Origin: Haematococcus lacustris
Taxonomy: Eukaryota; Chlorophyta; Chlorophyceae; Chlamydomonadales; Haematococcaceae
DNA: 64,000 nucleotides
Direction: 5' to 3'
Assembly: GCA_030144725.1 (NCBI GenBank)
Contig: JASKMD010000013.1
Location: forward strand, 2,504,322 to 2,568,321
Part shown: piece by piece, positions 24,083 to 34,810 of the stretch
Layout: every line of letters starts with the position of its first letter
Position numbering within the stretch: the first letter of the stretch is position 1
Notes under the pieces: generated by a model
The model's database searches: none
Told to the model about the DNA's origin: nothing
The model's input: only the letters and a program-made list of their open reading frames with translations
Translations under genes and position numbers: made by a program

Positions 24083-25189
24083 ATGGCTAACCCTGTTATT
24101 CCTACACCCGACACCCAAGACCCACATCCTCCAGCCGAAGCCGAAGGCTGGACACAAAAGTACAAGAATAACACGGTCTCCGTGCTTGAACTCTACAACC
24201 AGCTCAAGCAGAGCAATGCCTTGCGCGACACTTACCGGCTAAAGCTTGATGTAACAAGAAAGGTCGTCCTGCTCGTATGCCTCCTGTGCGGCGCGAATTT
24301 GGCGTGCTGCAACCTGAGCCACGCGCAGTCTCAGCACGACAAGCATTGCAAGCAGCGCCCAGCCGCCGAGCAACCACCACCACTTCCCAATCCAACAGGT
24401 CATTATCTCTCCTATCTTCCTTCTGTATGTGTATCAATCAGCCTTACAAGCTGCTCTTTGTATCTGCTCTATCTGACACTCATGGTTGTAAGACATGGTT
24501 GTCTTGCCTTCCTCATAGGCAAGCAGGTACATCCAGATGCTCGCTTTTATGCGGACATGCACAATGAGATGGCAAACAAGGTAGGAACTACATGGCAATA
24601 ATGGGTAGGGAGCAGGGGCAGGTGGGGACAAGGCAACACCGGGGAATCATGCGAGCAAAGCACAGCATAGCAAAGCACAAGGAGGGAAAAGCCATAGTGG
24701 TGGCATGAAGGTGGTGAATGCACTGCATATATTGATGCTTGACGCTTGATGCTTGTTGCTTTTTTGCTTGGTGCAGCCCTCCGGGAGCTTAATGCTTTTG
24801 AGAATGCCGACTGGAACCCGGCCATGAAGAGGAGGGCCCAATCAATGCTTCAAATGCAGACACTCCAACAGCCAACACAGCCAGGACAGCCCTCCTTCAC
24901 TCCTATTGCCTCCATTGAGGCTCGCCGGGCGTTCTGGAAGCTCCAAGCAGCCCCACAGTTCCCAATATTGGCCAAGGCTGCGCAACGGTTGTTGTCAGCG
25001 CATGCTTCCACAGCAGCTGCAGAGCGCAACTGGTCGGTGTGGGGCCACACCTATCACAATGCTCTACGCAACAACTTGAGCGTGGAGGTCGCAAAGCGTG
25101 AAGTGTACCTGAAAGCCAACGTGCCAACAACCGATAGCGATGATGAGGCGCCGGCCGTCCAAGACACCCTGATTGACATCATGAAGTGA
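24083..25189 (+). CDS. hAT transposase remnant: BED-like finger plus C-terminal dimerisation domain
   Basis: The 5' exon (from 24083) encodes GWTQKYKNNTVSVLELYNQL and a BED-like zinc finger (CLLCGANLACC, then HAQSQHDKHC). The 3' exon (about 24,777-25,189) encodes the hAT dimerisation region: FWKLQAAPQFPILAKAAQRL, AERNWSVWGHTYHNALRN, then an acidic tail ending LIDIMK. A short exon near 24,526-24,579 may lie between. The several hundred residues with the RNase H-like DDE core are missing, so this is a broken transposase. Confidence 0.85.
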
Positions 25190-25367
25190 GCATCAACTAC
25201 TGGCTGGGCTGGGCTGGCTGTGTGGCTTAGTGGAAACGGTTGTGCAGATAGAGATAGCGCAAGCAAAGTGGAATATTTTGACATGATACTTGGCACATAG
25301 CATTCTCTAGGGAGTGTAAGAAGTGTGGTGTAAACCTTAGATCGAGAAATAATTGGGCTGAGTAAAT

Positions 25368-25595
25368 GGACAATTTTCAGTACTGACTGGACAGTTTTTA
25401 GTAATGACTGGACAGTTTTCAGTATTAATTGAATCATTTTCAGTACTGACTGGTCAGTTTCCAGTACTGACTGGTCAGTTTTCAGTACTGACTAGACATT
25501 GTCAGTACTGAATGGACATTATTCAGCACTGACTGGACCATATTCAGTACTGACTGATCAATTTTCAGTACTGACTGGAACATTGTTCAGTCCGA
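25368..25595. repeat. degenerate ~24-bp tandem repeat (CAGTACTGACTGG) near the hAT 3' end
   Basis: About ten imperfect copies of CAGTACTGACTGGACAGTTT lie between the transposase stop and the right terminus. Some copies read GGTCAGTTTCC or GGACATTATT. Position and degeneracy suggest subterminal transposase-binding repeats; that role is inferred from other hAT elements. Confidence 0.85.
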
Positions 25596-26538
25596 AGGTG
25601 AGCATACCACAACCCTGACAGGACTCGATCTAGGGACCTCTCGCATAAGTGCCACTTCCAGGTATTAATACCTCTAGTACCGGTATTAATACCCGTAGTA
25701 CCCAAAACATCAGGCAGGTATTAATACCCGGCACGCCCTAAGAGCCATCCCCAGCCATCCCGACAACATATTGCCAAGTGATGATGTAGCGCTGTCATGG
25801 TGCAGCTTGTATTTGCATAGAGTCATGCCGCAACGTCAGTGAGGTAAGGGGTGCCAGCTGGCTGACTTGTGCGCATACTCACAAATTATATGCGCCATGC
25901 ACTGACATGCAAGCAGGCGTACTGCACTTGTGCCGTTGGCTTACGGCGTGCGTAGAAAGATTGCCAGCATCGTCTTATGATGTGCGTGAGTCTTTTAGGA
26001 GCGGAAAACACAGGTCAGGTTTGGGCGGGCGCCGATCTGAGCTAGTGTTTTGCGGCTGCTGGGTGCCGCATACGCCTGTTACACCCGACTGCGTCAAAAT
26101 TTTGTCGCGAGCTACACGGAGATTCGCGCCCCAGACCGTCTCACATTTGCGGGGCCAATGTCAGGAGTCCCAATCAATCCTCTCGGTAAAATGTCCACCG
26201 AACTTGTGGACATTTTGTCCACCAGTTATGTGGACATTTGAAACACGCACCAAACAGCTAACGCTGCATCAACCCTGCATTGTCTTAGAACCTGTGTGCC
26301 AACCGTAGGTCGTACACTGCGATCGACGCAGCCACCCAAACATGTGACCGCTCACTCCCTGCCAGGCCCGGCTTGGGATTATGACTTGTTATGCGATAAC
26401 CCGACTTGAGCCCTTGCTATGGAAGTAGATGGTTGTGGTACGAGGCCAAAAAGCAGGATAGGAGGAGGCGCCTGAAAGCCGAAAGCCGGAAGCATTTTCC
26501 GCAGCTTTTCCGCAGCCAAAAATAGGAGTTGCGATTTA

Positions 26539-28024
26539 TTGATTGCTCGCGGCCCAGTCCTTAGCAAAGTGCGCGAGAAACACCCAAATGTGCTTGATGA
26601 CATACTGTTCATGTTGACACAGCTTAGTAGTGAGGAGCCCGAGGGCTGGGCGTTCATCGCCCAAATGCTTCATGAGGGCAAGACAGGGTTGGAAACACTC
26701 ATGTTACTGCCAAAGAAGAAGGTGGGCTTGGTGTATCAGCCCCATCCATCCATCATGACAGCATGTTCTTCCCTGCAGGCCAACTGCCCAGAAAGGCCTG
26801 GAAAGAGTGCAGAAAAGAAGCGGCAAAAGAGGGTAGCAATGCAGCAGCCATGACTCCACCCCCTCCCAGACTCGCCCACTAGCCTAGAACTGCAGCATGA
26901 GCACCTCCCCCTTGATACTCCCTTCACCACTCACATTGACCATCACACAGAGACAGGGTTGCAGCAACAGCAGCCCCCTGCCTTGTCCTCTGCCCTGCTC
27001 ACCAGCCCAGGGTTGCAGCAGCAACAGCAGCAGCCACCAGCCTTGTCCTCTGCCCTGCTCACCAGCCCAAGGCAGCAGCAGCAGCAGCAGCAGCCCCCTG
27101 CCTTGTCCTCTGCCCTGCTCATCAGCCCAGGGCTGCAGCAGCAACAGCAGCAGCCCCCAGCCTTGTCCTCTGCCCTGCTCACCAGCCCAAGGCAGCAGCA
27201 GCAGCAGCAGCAGCAGCAGCCCCCAGCCTTGTCCTCTGCCCTGCTCACAAGCCCAGGGCAGCAGCAGCAGCAGCCCCCAGCCTTGTCCTCTGCCCTGCTC
27301 ACCAGCCCAAGGCTGCAGCAGCAACAGCAGCAGCCCCCAGCCTTGACCTCTGCCCTGCTCACAAGCCCAAGGCAGCAGCAGCAGCAGCAGCCCCCAGCCT
27401 TGACCTCTGCCCTGCTCACAAGCCCAAGGCAGCAGCAGCAGCAGCAGCCCCCAGCCTTGACCTCTGCCCTGCTCACAAGCCCAGGGCAGCAGCAGCAGCA
27501 GCAGCAACCCCCTGCCTTGTCCTCTGCCCTGCTCACCAGCCTAGGGCAGCAGCAGCAGCAGCAGCCCCCAGCCTTGTCCTCTGCCCTGCTCACCAGCCCA
27601 AGGCTGCAGCAGCAACAGCAGCAGCCCCCAGCCTTGACCTCTGCCCTGCTCACCAGCCCAGGGCTGCAGCAGCAGCCACCCCTCCCCTTGAACTCAGGCC
27701 TGCACAGCGGTCTTACGACTATCCAAGGTCAGATTGTGAATGTGTTATTGTGTGTGTCTGTGTACATGAGTAACCCATACCACATTGTTTGTTTGTGTAA
27801 AGCGTTATGTATTCTCTCTGATTGCAGATGTGCTATCTTTGGGGAAGGGATCCCTGCAGAAGAGGGCAATGGCGGCGCTTCGTCACTTTCAGGGCAATCA
27901 ACAAGACATCAACAACCATCAGCTGATGACAGCCTTGTACCAGCAATCAGCAACAATTTTGTGCCCATCTGAGAAGAATGTTGCATGGTACAAAAGCTTC
28001 CACATGAGCAGCAGCAGGTTGTAG
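26539..28024 (+). CDS. hypothetical gene of element C with glutamine/proline repeats
   Basis: An exon at ~26,539-26,720 encodes VREKHPNVLDDILFMLTQLS followed by GWAFIAQMLHEGKTGLETLM and ends at a GTGGGC donor. A repeat-rich exon follows at ~26,959-27,727: 12 copies of a ~20-residue PPALSSALLTSP unit with poly-Gln. A 3' exon at ~27,828-28,024 encodes LGKGSLQKRAMAALRHFQGN and ends MSSSRL. I recognise no domain. It may be an accessory protein of the element; the poly-Gln repeats could equally be expanded non-coding DNA. Exon links are inferred from splice-like sites only. Confidence 0.35.
26990..27690. repeat. ~57-66-bp CAG-rich minisatellite, 12 copies
   Basis: Units consist of a variable (CAG)n run followed by CCCCCAGCCTTGTCCTCTGC and CCTGCTCACCAGCCC. 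Copy differences are mostly in CAG number and a few substitutions. The array is open in several frames on both strands. Confidence 0.93.
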
Positions 28025-31000
28025 GTGTGTTAGGGTGCATGACCAGCAGCAAGAGCTGCAGGCTGTAGTGCATGAGCAGTGCATGGACAACAACAACAGG
28101 CTGTAGGCGTGTGGCAGTGCAGTCAGTGCCCATCAGTCAGAGCCCATCAGTGCAGTCAGAGCTCATCTGAGAAGAATGTTGCATGGTTTAAAAGCTGTCA
28201 AAAGGCTGTCCTTAGCTTTCGTTCAGTTCCATTCCACACACCGTGATTTGTATGCAGTGAATGGTCATGATGTAATGATGAAGACAGTGATGGTTATTAG
28301 CCGTGTATCCTCTTCTTAAATGATACCTAAGCCCCTTGTATGGACACCACCACCACGCGGTGATGCGCTAACGCTGCAAACGTGGTAGCCACCTGTTACA
28401 TACCACCCTTGCATGTATGCACCACGGCCATGCCTAGCAGGTGCAAGCCTGGCAGTGTTACACACCCAATGCGTCACAGCCAGCTAGACTACGGATGGTA
28501 CCTATGGTGGAGGCTCACCAGATCTAGCCATATGCTTGGGTGTGGTGTGGGAGTGCAAAACGCGGTGATGCGCTCATGCTGCAATCGTGATAGCCGAGGT
28601 ATGTAGGTGCACAATCAGCTAGTGGTAAGGTGGGTTAGTGTCACAGTGTGCCGCGGTAGTTGTGTTGGCTGACATCAAAGTGTACCACACCAGTTGTGTT
28701 GGCTAGGAGGCATGGCGGTGCTAGCAGTGTTTAGGCTGGAAAGTCTTGGCTTAGGCGCGGCCCTTCCTATTTGGCCAGGGTTCAACAAAGAGCTACTATT
28801 CCAACCAGGAGATAGGCACCTAGGAATGCGGCTGGTTACATGCATGGTATGTATAGGTTGGGACCAGGTGACTCTGGAAGTCTAGTTAGGTCAGCTCTCA
28901 ACGGTATTACATCGACGCTGCAACTGGCACGGTCAAGGACGCTAGGTCTATTGTAGACCTTGATATTCGAGTTGCAATTGCCCATCACCGGGGGAATTGT
29001 CTTACACATCCAATGTGGTGTCCATATGCGGCTACACAAGCAATGGCATGGTTGATCATCCGCAAATTGCATGCCTTTATTTGCATGGAGCTACCAAGAC
29101 CACCGCAGACCATGCCAGATCTATGCCTTTGTGCATGCAACCAGACACACACCGCACATGATGCTGTCCTTGCACTGCTGGTCATGCATTACAACCTGTT
29201 GCTGCTGCCGCTGCCCATGCACTTTAGCCTGGTGCTGCTCCAGCTGCTCATGCACTGCATCACACCTGCAACCTGCACTGCTACACACCTACAGCCTGCT
29301 GCTGCTGCTGCTCATGCACTACAGCCTGCTGCTACCTACACTGCCGCACACCTACAGCTTGCTGCTGCTGCTGCTCATACACTCCTGCCGCTGCCCATGC
29401 ACTGTTGCTCATGCAGTACAGCCTGCTGCTGCAGCTGTTCATGCACTGCAGCACATGCACTGCAGCCCGCTGCTGCTGCGTATGCACTGCAACACACTTG
29501 CACCCTGCACTGCTGCACACCTACAGCCTGCTGCTGCTGCCCATACACTGCTGCAGCTGTCCTTGCACAACTGCTCATGCACTACAGCCTGCTGCTGCTG
29601 CTCATGCACAGTAACACATGCACTGCAGCCTGCTGCTGCTGCTCCTGCTCATGCTACCTGCAGCCTGCACTGCCACACACCTACAGGCAGGGCAGGGCAG
29701 GGCAGGGCAGGGCAGGGCAGGGCAGGGCAGAGCAGGGCAGGGCAGGGCAGGGCAGGGCAGGGCAGGGCAGGGCAGGGCAGGGCAGGGCTGGGCAGGGCAG
29801 GGCAGGGCAGGGAGGGGCAAGGCAAGGCTGGGGTGGGGTGGGGCAGGGCTGGGATGGGGTGGGGCAGGGCTGGGAGGGGGTGGGGCAGGGCTGGGAGGGG
29901 GTGGGGCAGGGCTGGGATGGGGTGGGGCAGGGCTGGGATGGGGTGGGGCAGGGCTGGGATGGGGTGGGGCAGGGCTGGGAGGGGGTGGGGCAGGGCTGGG
30001 AGGGGGTGGGGCACGGCTGGGATGCGGCGGTCCTAGAGCTCCTGTTGTGCTGCCACCACTGCTGCCACCATTGCTGCTGCTGCTGCTAGTACCTCCCTCC
30101 CCCATTGCTGCCGCCATCACATCATGCGACCTGAGCGGGTATCTGCACAAGCACCAGCAGGCACAAGCTTCCCTGGCAAAAGCATGCCTTCCTCTGGTAG
30201 TCTATCCTTGCCACTGCAGCTCTAAGTGTGTACTGTTGTCCTGCCTGGCTGCCGCTGCCCCTCCACCGCCTGCCTGCCCAAGCTACATGCAACCCTGTTG
30301 CGCTTACCGCATGCCCCTACTGCACTGCTCGCCTGCCTCTGCCCCTCTACTACCCGCAAACCCATGATGCGCCTGCGCCTGTCCCTGCTGCTCTGCCTGG
30401 GTACTCCTGCAATGCTGCCTGCCTACCCCTGCTGCACCTGCCCCGGCTGCGCTTCATACCTGCTGTGCTTACCGCATGCTTACATGGCATGGCATTGCCC
30501 CTTGTAAGGCATGGCATACATGGCATTGCAACATGGCATTGCCCCTTGTAAGGCAATGTCTGCTCACGGGTGGTACGCTTCTGTGTGGCCATACCTGTGG
30601 ACAAGCACCACAACCAGCACGATGCCACACATAGGAGTGAAGCAATGCAGCGCATAGCTGTGCATTGAGCACTTGCGCAGGTGAGGTGCAACAACAACAG
30701 CATGCAACAGCATGTGCTGGTATTCCAGGAACTAGGGGCACAACGCAGCTCGTACCTGGGTTAAAGCGACCATTTGTTATTACGCGAGCTGCTGTGACCG
30801 CAGTCCATCCTCAACATCCTCAACACTGCGCCTGCTGCGGCTTGCCTGGTGCTGATAGGAGGCTACTGGAGAGGATTACCGTGGGCATTCTTTACCCTGC
30901 TGCGCAGCCTTTTTGCCCACAGAGCTGTAGCGGAAGTTGCACGCGTGCGTGCAGCGAGGTGGTGCCGATGAGCGAGTGGGCTGCGGTTGGACGGTTGGAA

Positions 31001-31084
31001 GGCCCCGCTTCTCGCTTCTCGCTGTGCCTGGTGCGTTTGATTAACCGTCCAATCTCCCATCAACACACATCATCAGCAATAGGG
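28025..31084. other. interior of element C without a confident gene
   Basis: Contains CTGCTG-rich DNA at 29,190-29,680 and the GGGCA and GGGGT arrays listed separately. A plus-strand open frame near 30,765-31,129 (PQHCACCGLPGADRRLLERI) borders the right inverted repeat and could be the end of an exon, without other support. Confidence 0.4.
29685..30020. repeat. GGGCA array followed by a GGGGTGGGGCAGGGCTGGGA array
   Basis: About 25 units of GGGCA run from 29,685 to ~29,815. Then come about seven longer units combining GGGGTGGGGCAGGGCTGGGA with variants, to ~30,020. All long open frames here (repeating GRAGQ, PALPCP) are repeat artefacts. Confidence 0.95.
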
Positions 31085-31317
31085 GCAGCATCGCATAACA
31101 GGGCCCAAGCCGAGCCTGGCAGGGAGTGAGCGGTCACATGTTTGGGTGGCTGCGTCGATCGCAGTGTTTGGCCTACGGTTGGCACACAGCTACTAAGCTG
31201 ATGCAGGGTTGATGCAGCGTTAGCTGTTTGGTGCGTGTTTCAAATGTCCACATAACTGGTGGACAAAATGTCCACAAGTTCGGTGGACATTTTACCGAGA
31301 GGATTGATTGGGAGTCC

Positions 31318-32423
31318 CCAACATGGGGTTGGTAATCTTCATGCAACTACACTTTCAACCGTGAACCGTTTTCGATAGCGTTCATCACACTGGCAGCTGC
31401 GAATTATTGCGCATCTACTGGCAAGCGGCGCGTTAACTCTTGCGAGTGAGGACATGCCGGCGCAAGCGAGCGCGGATACACCTCAGCTGCTCACCATCGA
31501 TTGTTCTAGTGGTATGTAGCGGCATCAGGGATGGAACTGCGCCTGCTATCGAGCCAGAAGTACAATCTCATTTCAGCCCGCCAGGCTTGCTCCACGAGCC
31601 TTTCATTGGTGCAGGCGGCGTCGGAAGACCGTCGTTGGGCAAGAAATAACGCGACATTGCAACGAGGTGCGATTTGATAGAGGTCTCTCCAGCCAGCCAC
31701 ACAGAAAAAAGGACCCCCTTGCACAAATCGGCATGTTGTGAGCTGACCACTCTGAGCTATTAGAATGTCTCGTTATTACTTTGTTCGTAACTCAACGACA
31801 CAGCTGTTGGAGAAGAAAGCACGGCAATCCATCAACCAGGGCCGCCTCCTCACCCTTTGGCGTGACCCGACTCTGCCTTGTAGGATTGTCTAGCCTACTC
31901 CGACCGCCTGGACCGCACCCCCTTGCAGCCCCACCACCTCCCAGCCCCCGCAGAAGCCCCCACCACCACCCAGCCCCCACCACCTCCCAGCCCCTCCCAC
32001 CCCCTTCTAAACCCCTCACTGCCCCGCCACCCCCTCCCCCCCCCCCCTCCCAGCCCCCTGGCCCTAGCAAGTCATTGCAAGACGCAAACCCATGGTCCAC
32101 AGCCGGCAGCGTGCTCATCTTGCAGCACTTGTAAAGTCACCAAGGGCTGCTTATCTGCACAGCCCTAGCGGCTTGAAAGCTGCAGCAAGGAGGGCTGAAG
32201 CTATTGCTTTGGAGGTGCACGCCACAAATGAGTTGCTGATGACTGAGGCCGAGTGGCAGCATGCCCATGAGGAGGTCCTCAATGCTATAGTGCACGACCT
32301 TGCCCCCTTACTGCCCCCTTGCCCCCTTACTGCCCCTTACTGTTGGAGAAGCCTGGCGAGCACACAACTGTGAGCCGGCAACTGCGTGTGGTCTACAAGT
32401 ACCTGCGGCAGAGAACCCTAGGT
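31318..32423 (+). CDS. element D right-hand gene exons (hypothetical, partial)
   Basis: Several putative exons can be read: [14 protein letters not shown] ending at a GTATGT donor (~31,520); [37 protein letters not shown]; a Pro-rich stretch; [20 protein letters not shown] with [20 protein letters not shown]; and [15 protein letters not shown] ending at the GTAAGC donor at 32,421. The first two are conserved at protein level in the inverted copy at 38,700-39,060 (ADTPQLLSTDCSSG with a GTGAGT donor), which supports them as coding. No function is recognised. Confidence 0.45.
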
Positions 32424-32425
32424 AA

Positions 32426-33044
32426 GCTGGGCTGGGCTGGGCTGGGCTGGGCTGGGCTGGGCTGGGCTGGGCTGGGCTGGGCTGGGCTGGGCTGGGCTGG
32501 GCTGGGCTGGGCTGGGCTGGGCTGGGCTGGGCTGGGCTGGGCTGGGCTGGGCTGGGCTGGGCTGGGCTGGGCTGGGCTGGGCTGGGCTGGGCTGGGCTGG
32601 GCTGGGCTGGGCTGGGCTGGGCTGGGCTGGGCTGGGCTGGGCTGGGCTGGGCTGGGCTGGGCTGGGCTGGGCTGGGCTGGGCTGGGCTGGGCTGGGCTGG
32701 GCTGGGCTGGGCTGGGCTGGGCTGGGCTGGGCTGGGCTGGGCTGGGCTGGGCTGGGCTGGGCTGGGCTGGGCTGGGCTGGGCTGGGCTGGGCTGGGCTGG
32801 GCTGGGCTGGGCTGGGCTGGGCTGGGCTGGGCTGGGCTGGGCTGGGCTGGGCTGGGCTGGGCTGGGCTGGGCTGGGCTGGGCTGGGCTGGGCTGGGCTGG
32901 GCTGGGCTGGGCTGGGCTGGGCTGGGCTGGGCTGGGCTGGGCTGGGCTGGGCTGGGCTGGGCTGGGCTGGGCTGGGCTGGGCTGGGCTGGGCTGGGCTGG
33001 GCTGGGCTGGGCTGGGCTGGGCTGGGCTGGGCTGGGCTGGGAGG
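32426..33044. repeat. (GGGCT)n array, ~123 copies, just after a splice donor
   Basis: Near-perfect pentanucleotide repeat of about 615 bp starting five bases after the donor CTAG|GTAAG, so it probably fills most of an intron near the right end of element D. Open frames (AGLGW, SPAQP) are artefacts. Confidence 0.97.
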
Positions 33045-33063
33045 TCCAATGGCGGGGGTGACC

Positions 33064-33199
33064 TACTGTCCAACCAGGACGTCAAATGATGAATTGCCAG
33101 TTCAGCGTGGCTCCTTGTGTGGTCACCTAACGTGTCTGCAAAACAGGAACGTGTTGTTTTGATGTGTGGGCCGTTTCAACTGGGGGGGTGAACACTCAT
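33064..33199 (-). mobile_element. A3, second piece, between D and A1
   Basis: This 136-bp strip continues the reversed A-family sequence broken off at 22,496: GCCAGTTCAGCGTGGCTCC, CTAACGTGT and GTGTGGGCCGTTT match A1 reversed near 36,730-36,840. It starts with TACT (D duplication) and ends with TCAT (A1 duplication). Confidence 0.8.
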
Positions 33200-33699
33200 G
33201 GTCACCCCCGCCATTGGCTGCACCCCCATGGCTCAAGAGATAACTTTCTAACTCATTTCTGCACGGATGAGGCCGCCGATTTGTGCGATGAGCTGCTGAT
33301 GGCCCAAATAGAGTGCAGCCAGCCCCAGCGGTTTGCCGGGTGGCTGACCCCCAACCAGCGCCGTCTTCTGGAGCTTCGCAGACACGTTTGGCAACATCTA
33401 TAGGCAGCCTGGACACATTGCGGCGTGAATGGCGCATCTCGAGTGGACATGTCAACTTTTTAGGTTAGCTCGCATTAGTGTTGCAACGTCTCAGCACGCA
33501 TCGAAACCCACTCCCAAGCTCACCTGCTGCATCGAAACCCTCTCTCGGCCTGCTCCCTTGCCCCCCGCTCCAAAGTGTCACCTTTCGTCATCAAACGGCG
33601 CCCAATCTGCAGGTCGATGGCATTGCGAGTTGGGAGCGTGACCGCGACGGCGCATTACTGCTGAACACAGGTTCGGTCGACATGTGGCAGCGATTCAGG

Positions 33700-34461
33700 T
33701 TGCACACGATTTCCTGATTATTGGTGCTTGTGGCTCCTGAGCAACCACGATCGGCAAGAATAAGTAAAAAATATGCAGAAACGGAGCTAGTAACTTTGTT
33801 TGCCGTTGTGCAGGCCATGGTTGATAAGAAAAGGGGGGCAAAGGCTAGATGTGACGGTGCGCAGAAAGCGAGGGAGGTTGTGGCACAGCGCAGGGCTGCT
33901 GAGGCTGAGGCCAAGGCCCAGGCTCTTGCCGCTGAGGCTGATGCCAAAGCACATGCTGATGCTGGTGCTTATGAGGCACAGTTGCATCAGCTGCAGGCTG
34001 ACCTGCAGCAGAGGGAGCAACAAGTTGCTGACACCCAACGCTTGCAACATCTACAGCAACTGCTGCAGGACCTCCAGCAGGATGAACTTCAACGTAAGGA
34101 GCAGCAGGTGGCTGAGCAGCAACAGCAGCTGCAGCAGCAGCAGGAAGACATGCACCTGAGGGAGCTGCAGTTTGCTGAGCAGCAACACCAGGTGCGGCAG
34201 AGGGAGCAGCAGGTGGCTCAGCAGCAACACCAGCTGCAGCAGCAACAGGCAGACATGCAGCAGAGGGAGCAGCAAGTGGCTCAGCAGCAGCACCAGCTGC
34301 AGCAGCAACAGGCAGACATGCAGCAGAGGGAGCAGCAGGTGGCTCAGCAGCAGCACCAGCTGCAGCAGCAACAGGCAGACATGCAGCAGAGGGAGCAGCA
34401 AGTGACTCAACAGCAGCACCATGCATGCACTCCCAAGCATCCACCACCACACCATTCATAA
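33700..34461 (+). CDS. A1 accessory/N-terminal coiled-coil exon
   Basis: After an acceptor (GTGCAG at ~33,814) the frame encodes MVDKKRGAKARCDGAQKARE and an Ala/Glu helix, then long heptad-like Gln-rich repeats (QLQQQQADMQQREQQVAQQQ), ending at 34,461. The same exon in A2 is longer and leads to a GTACGC donor before the pentanucleotide array. It is therefore probably the N-terminal part of one spliced transposase gene rather than a separate protein; A1 seems to have lost that donor. A small upstream exon (VDGIASWERDRDGALLL) is also conserved. Role inferred: oligomerisation. Confidence 0.55.
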
Positions 34462-34464
34462 CCC

Positions 34465-34575
34465 ACACCACACCACACCACACCACACCACACCACACCA
34501 CACCACACCACACCACACCACACCACACCACACCACACCACACCACACCACACCACACCACACCACACCACACGT
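34465..34575. repeat. (CCACA)n array in A1
   Basis: About 22 copies of CCACA lie between the coiled-coil exon and the transposase exons. The same array sits at the same place in A2, where it is about four times longer and hosts a retrotransposon. Confidence 0.95.
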
Positions 34576-34810
34576 ACCACAAACCTGTGCTTGTGTGCAT
34601 GTGCAGGCTCCATGATGTAACCCATGCATTGCTCATCCCTGGGCTGCCCTACTCAGCAGTGGTGGGTGCCCACCAAAGCCTGCTGTCGGCAACCGCGCCC
34701 CCTCCCCCTCAGCCTAGGCCTGCGCAGCAAGCTCAATCCAACCCAAAACAGCCACCGCCCTCCAGCTCTTCTTACCTGCCACCACCACCCCTCCATAGGG
34801 GCACAGCCAG

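Larger units (their letters stand above)
23967..25740 (+). mobile_element. hAT-family DNA transposon (internally deleted) with 8-bp target duplication
   Basis: Flanked by a perfect 8-bp duplication AGAGCCAT (23,959-23,966 and 25,741-25,748), the hallmark of hAT elements. Ends are inverted: TAGGGCGTTCCCGG on the left, TAGGGCGTGCCGGG (reverse complement) on the right. The palindrome GGTATTAATACC occurs perfectly at 24,001, 24,030, 25,661, 25,682 and 25,717 as subterminal repeats. It sits inside element D. The remaining coding sequence lacks the catalytic core, so it is non-autonomous. Confidence 0.93.
26171..31310. mobile_element. C: 5.1-kb DNA element with ~225-bp terminal inverted repeats
   Basis: The left ~225 bp (from 26,171, CAATCAATCCTCTCGG) is repeated inverted at ~31,085-31,310 with few differences. 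The flanks carry a 7-bp direct repeat GGAGTCC (26,164-26,170 and 31,311-31,317). The inverted repeat contains alternating GTCCAC and GTGGAC motifs. Long inverted repeats suggest a Mutator-like (MULE) element, but the usual 9-bp duplication and MULE transposase motifs are not seen, so the superfamily is open. It is inserted in element D. Confidence 0.85.
22497..33063 (+). mobile_element. D: 10.6-kb DNA transposon carrying two younger insertions
   Basis: Left end GGTCACCCCCGCCATTGG and right end CCAATGGCGGGGGTGACC are perfect inverted repeats of 18 bp. The element is flanked by TACT on both sides (22,493-22,496 and 33,064-33,067). It shares these ends and the 4-bp duplication with the A elements, so the same transposase type probably moves both. 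Its own sequence is 22,497-23,966, 25,749-26,170 and 31,318-33,063; the rest is a hAT element and element C. The right part contains an array of ~123 GGGCT units. Superfamily unresolved; the 4-bp duplication fits Sola-type elements among known groups (inference). Confidence 0.85.

Noticed and set aside
32319..33089. Long AGLGW / SPAQP open frames
   Set aside because: They are translations of the GGGCT array, open on both strands, inside a probable intron.
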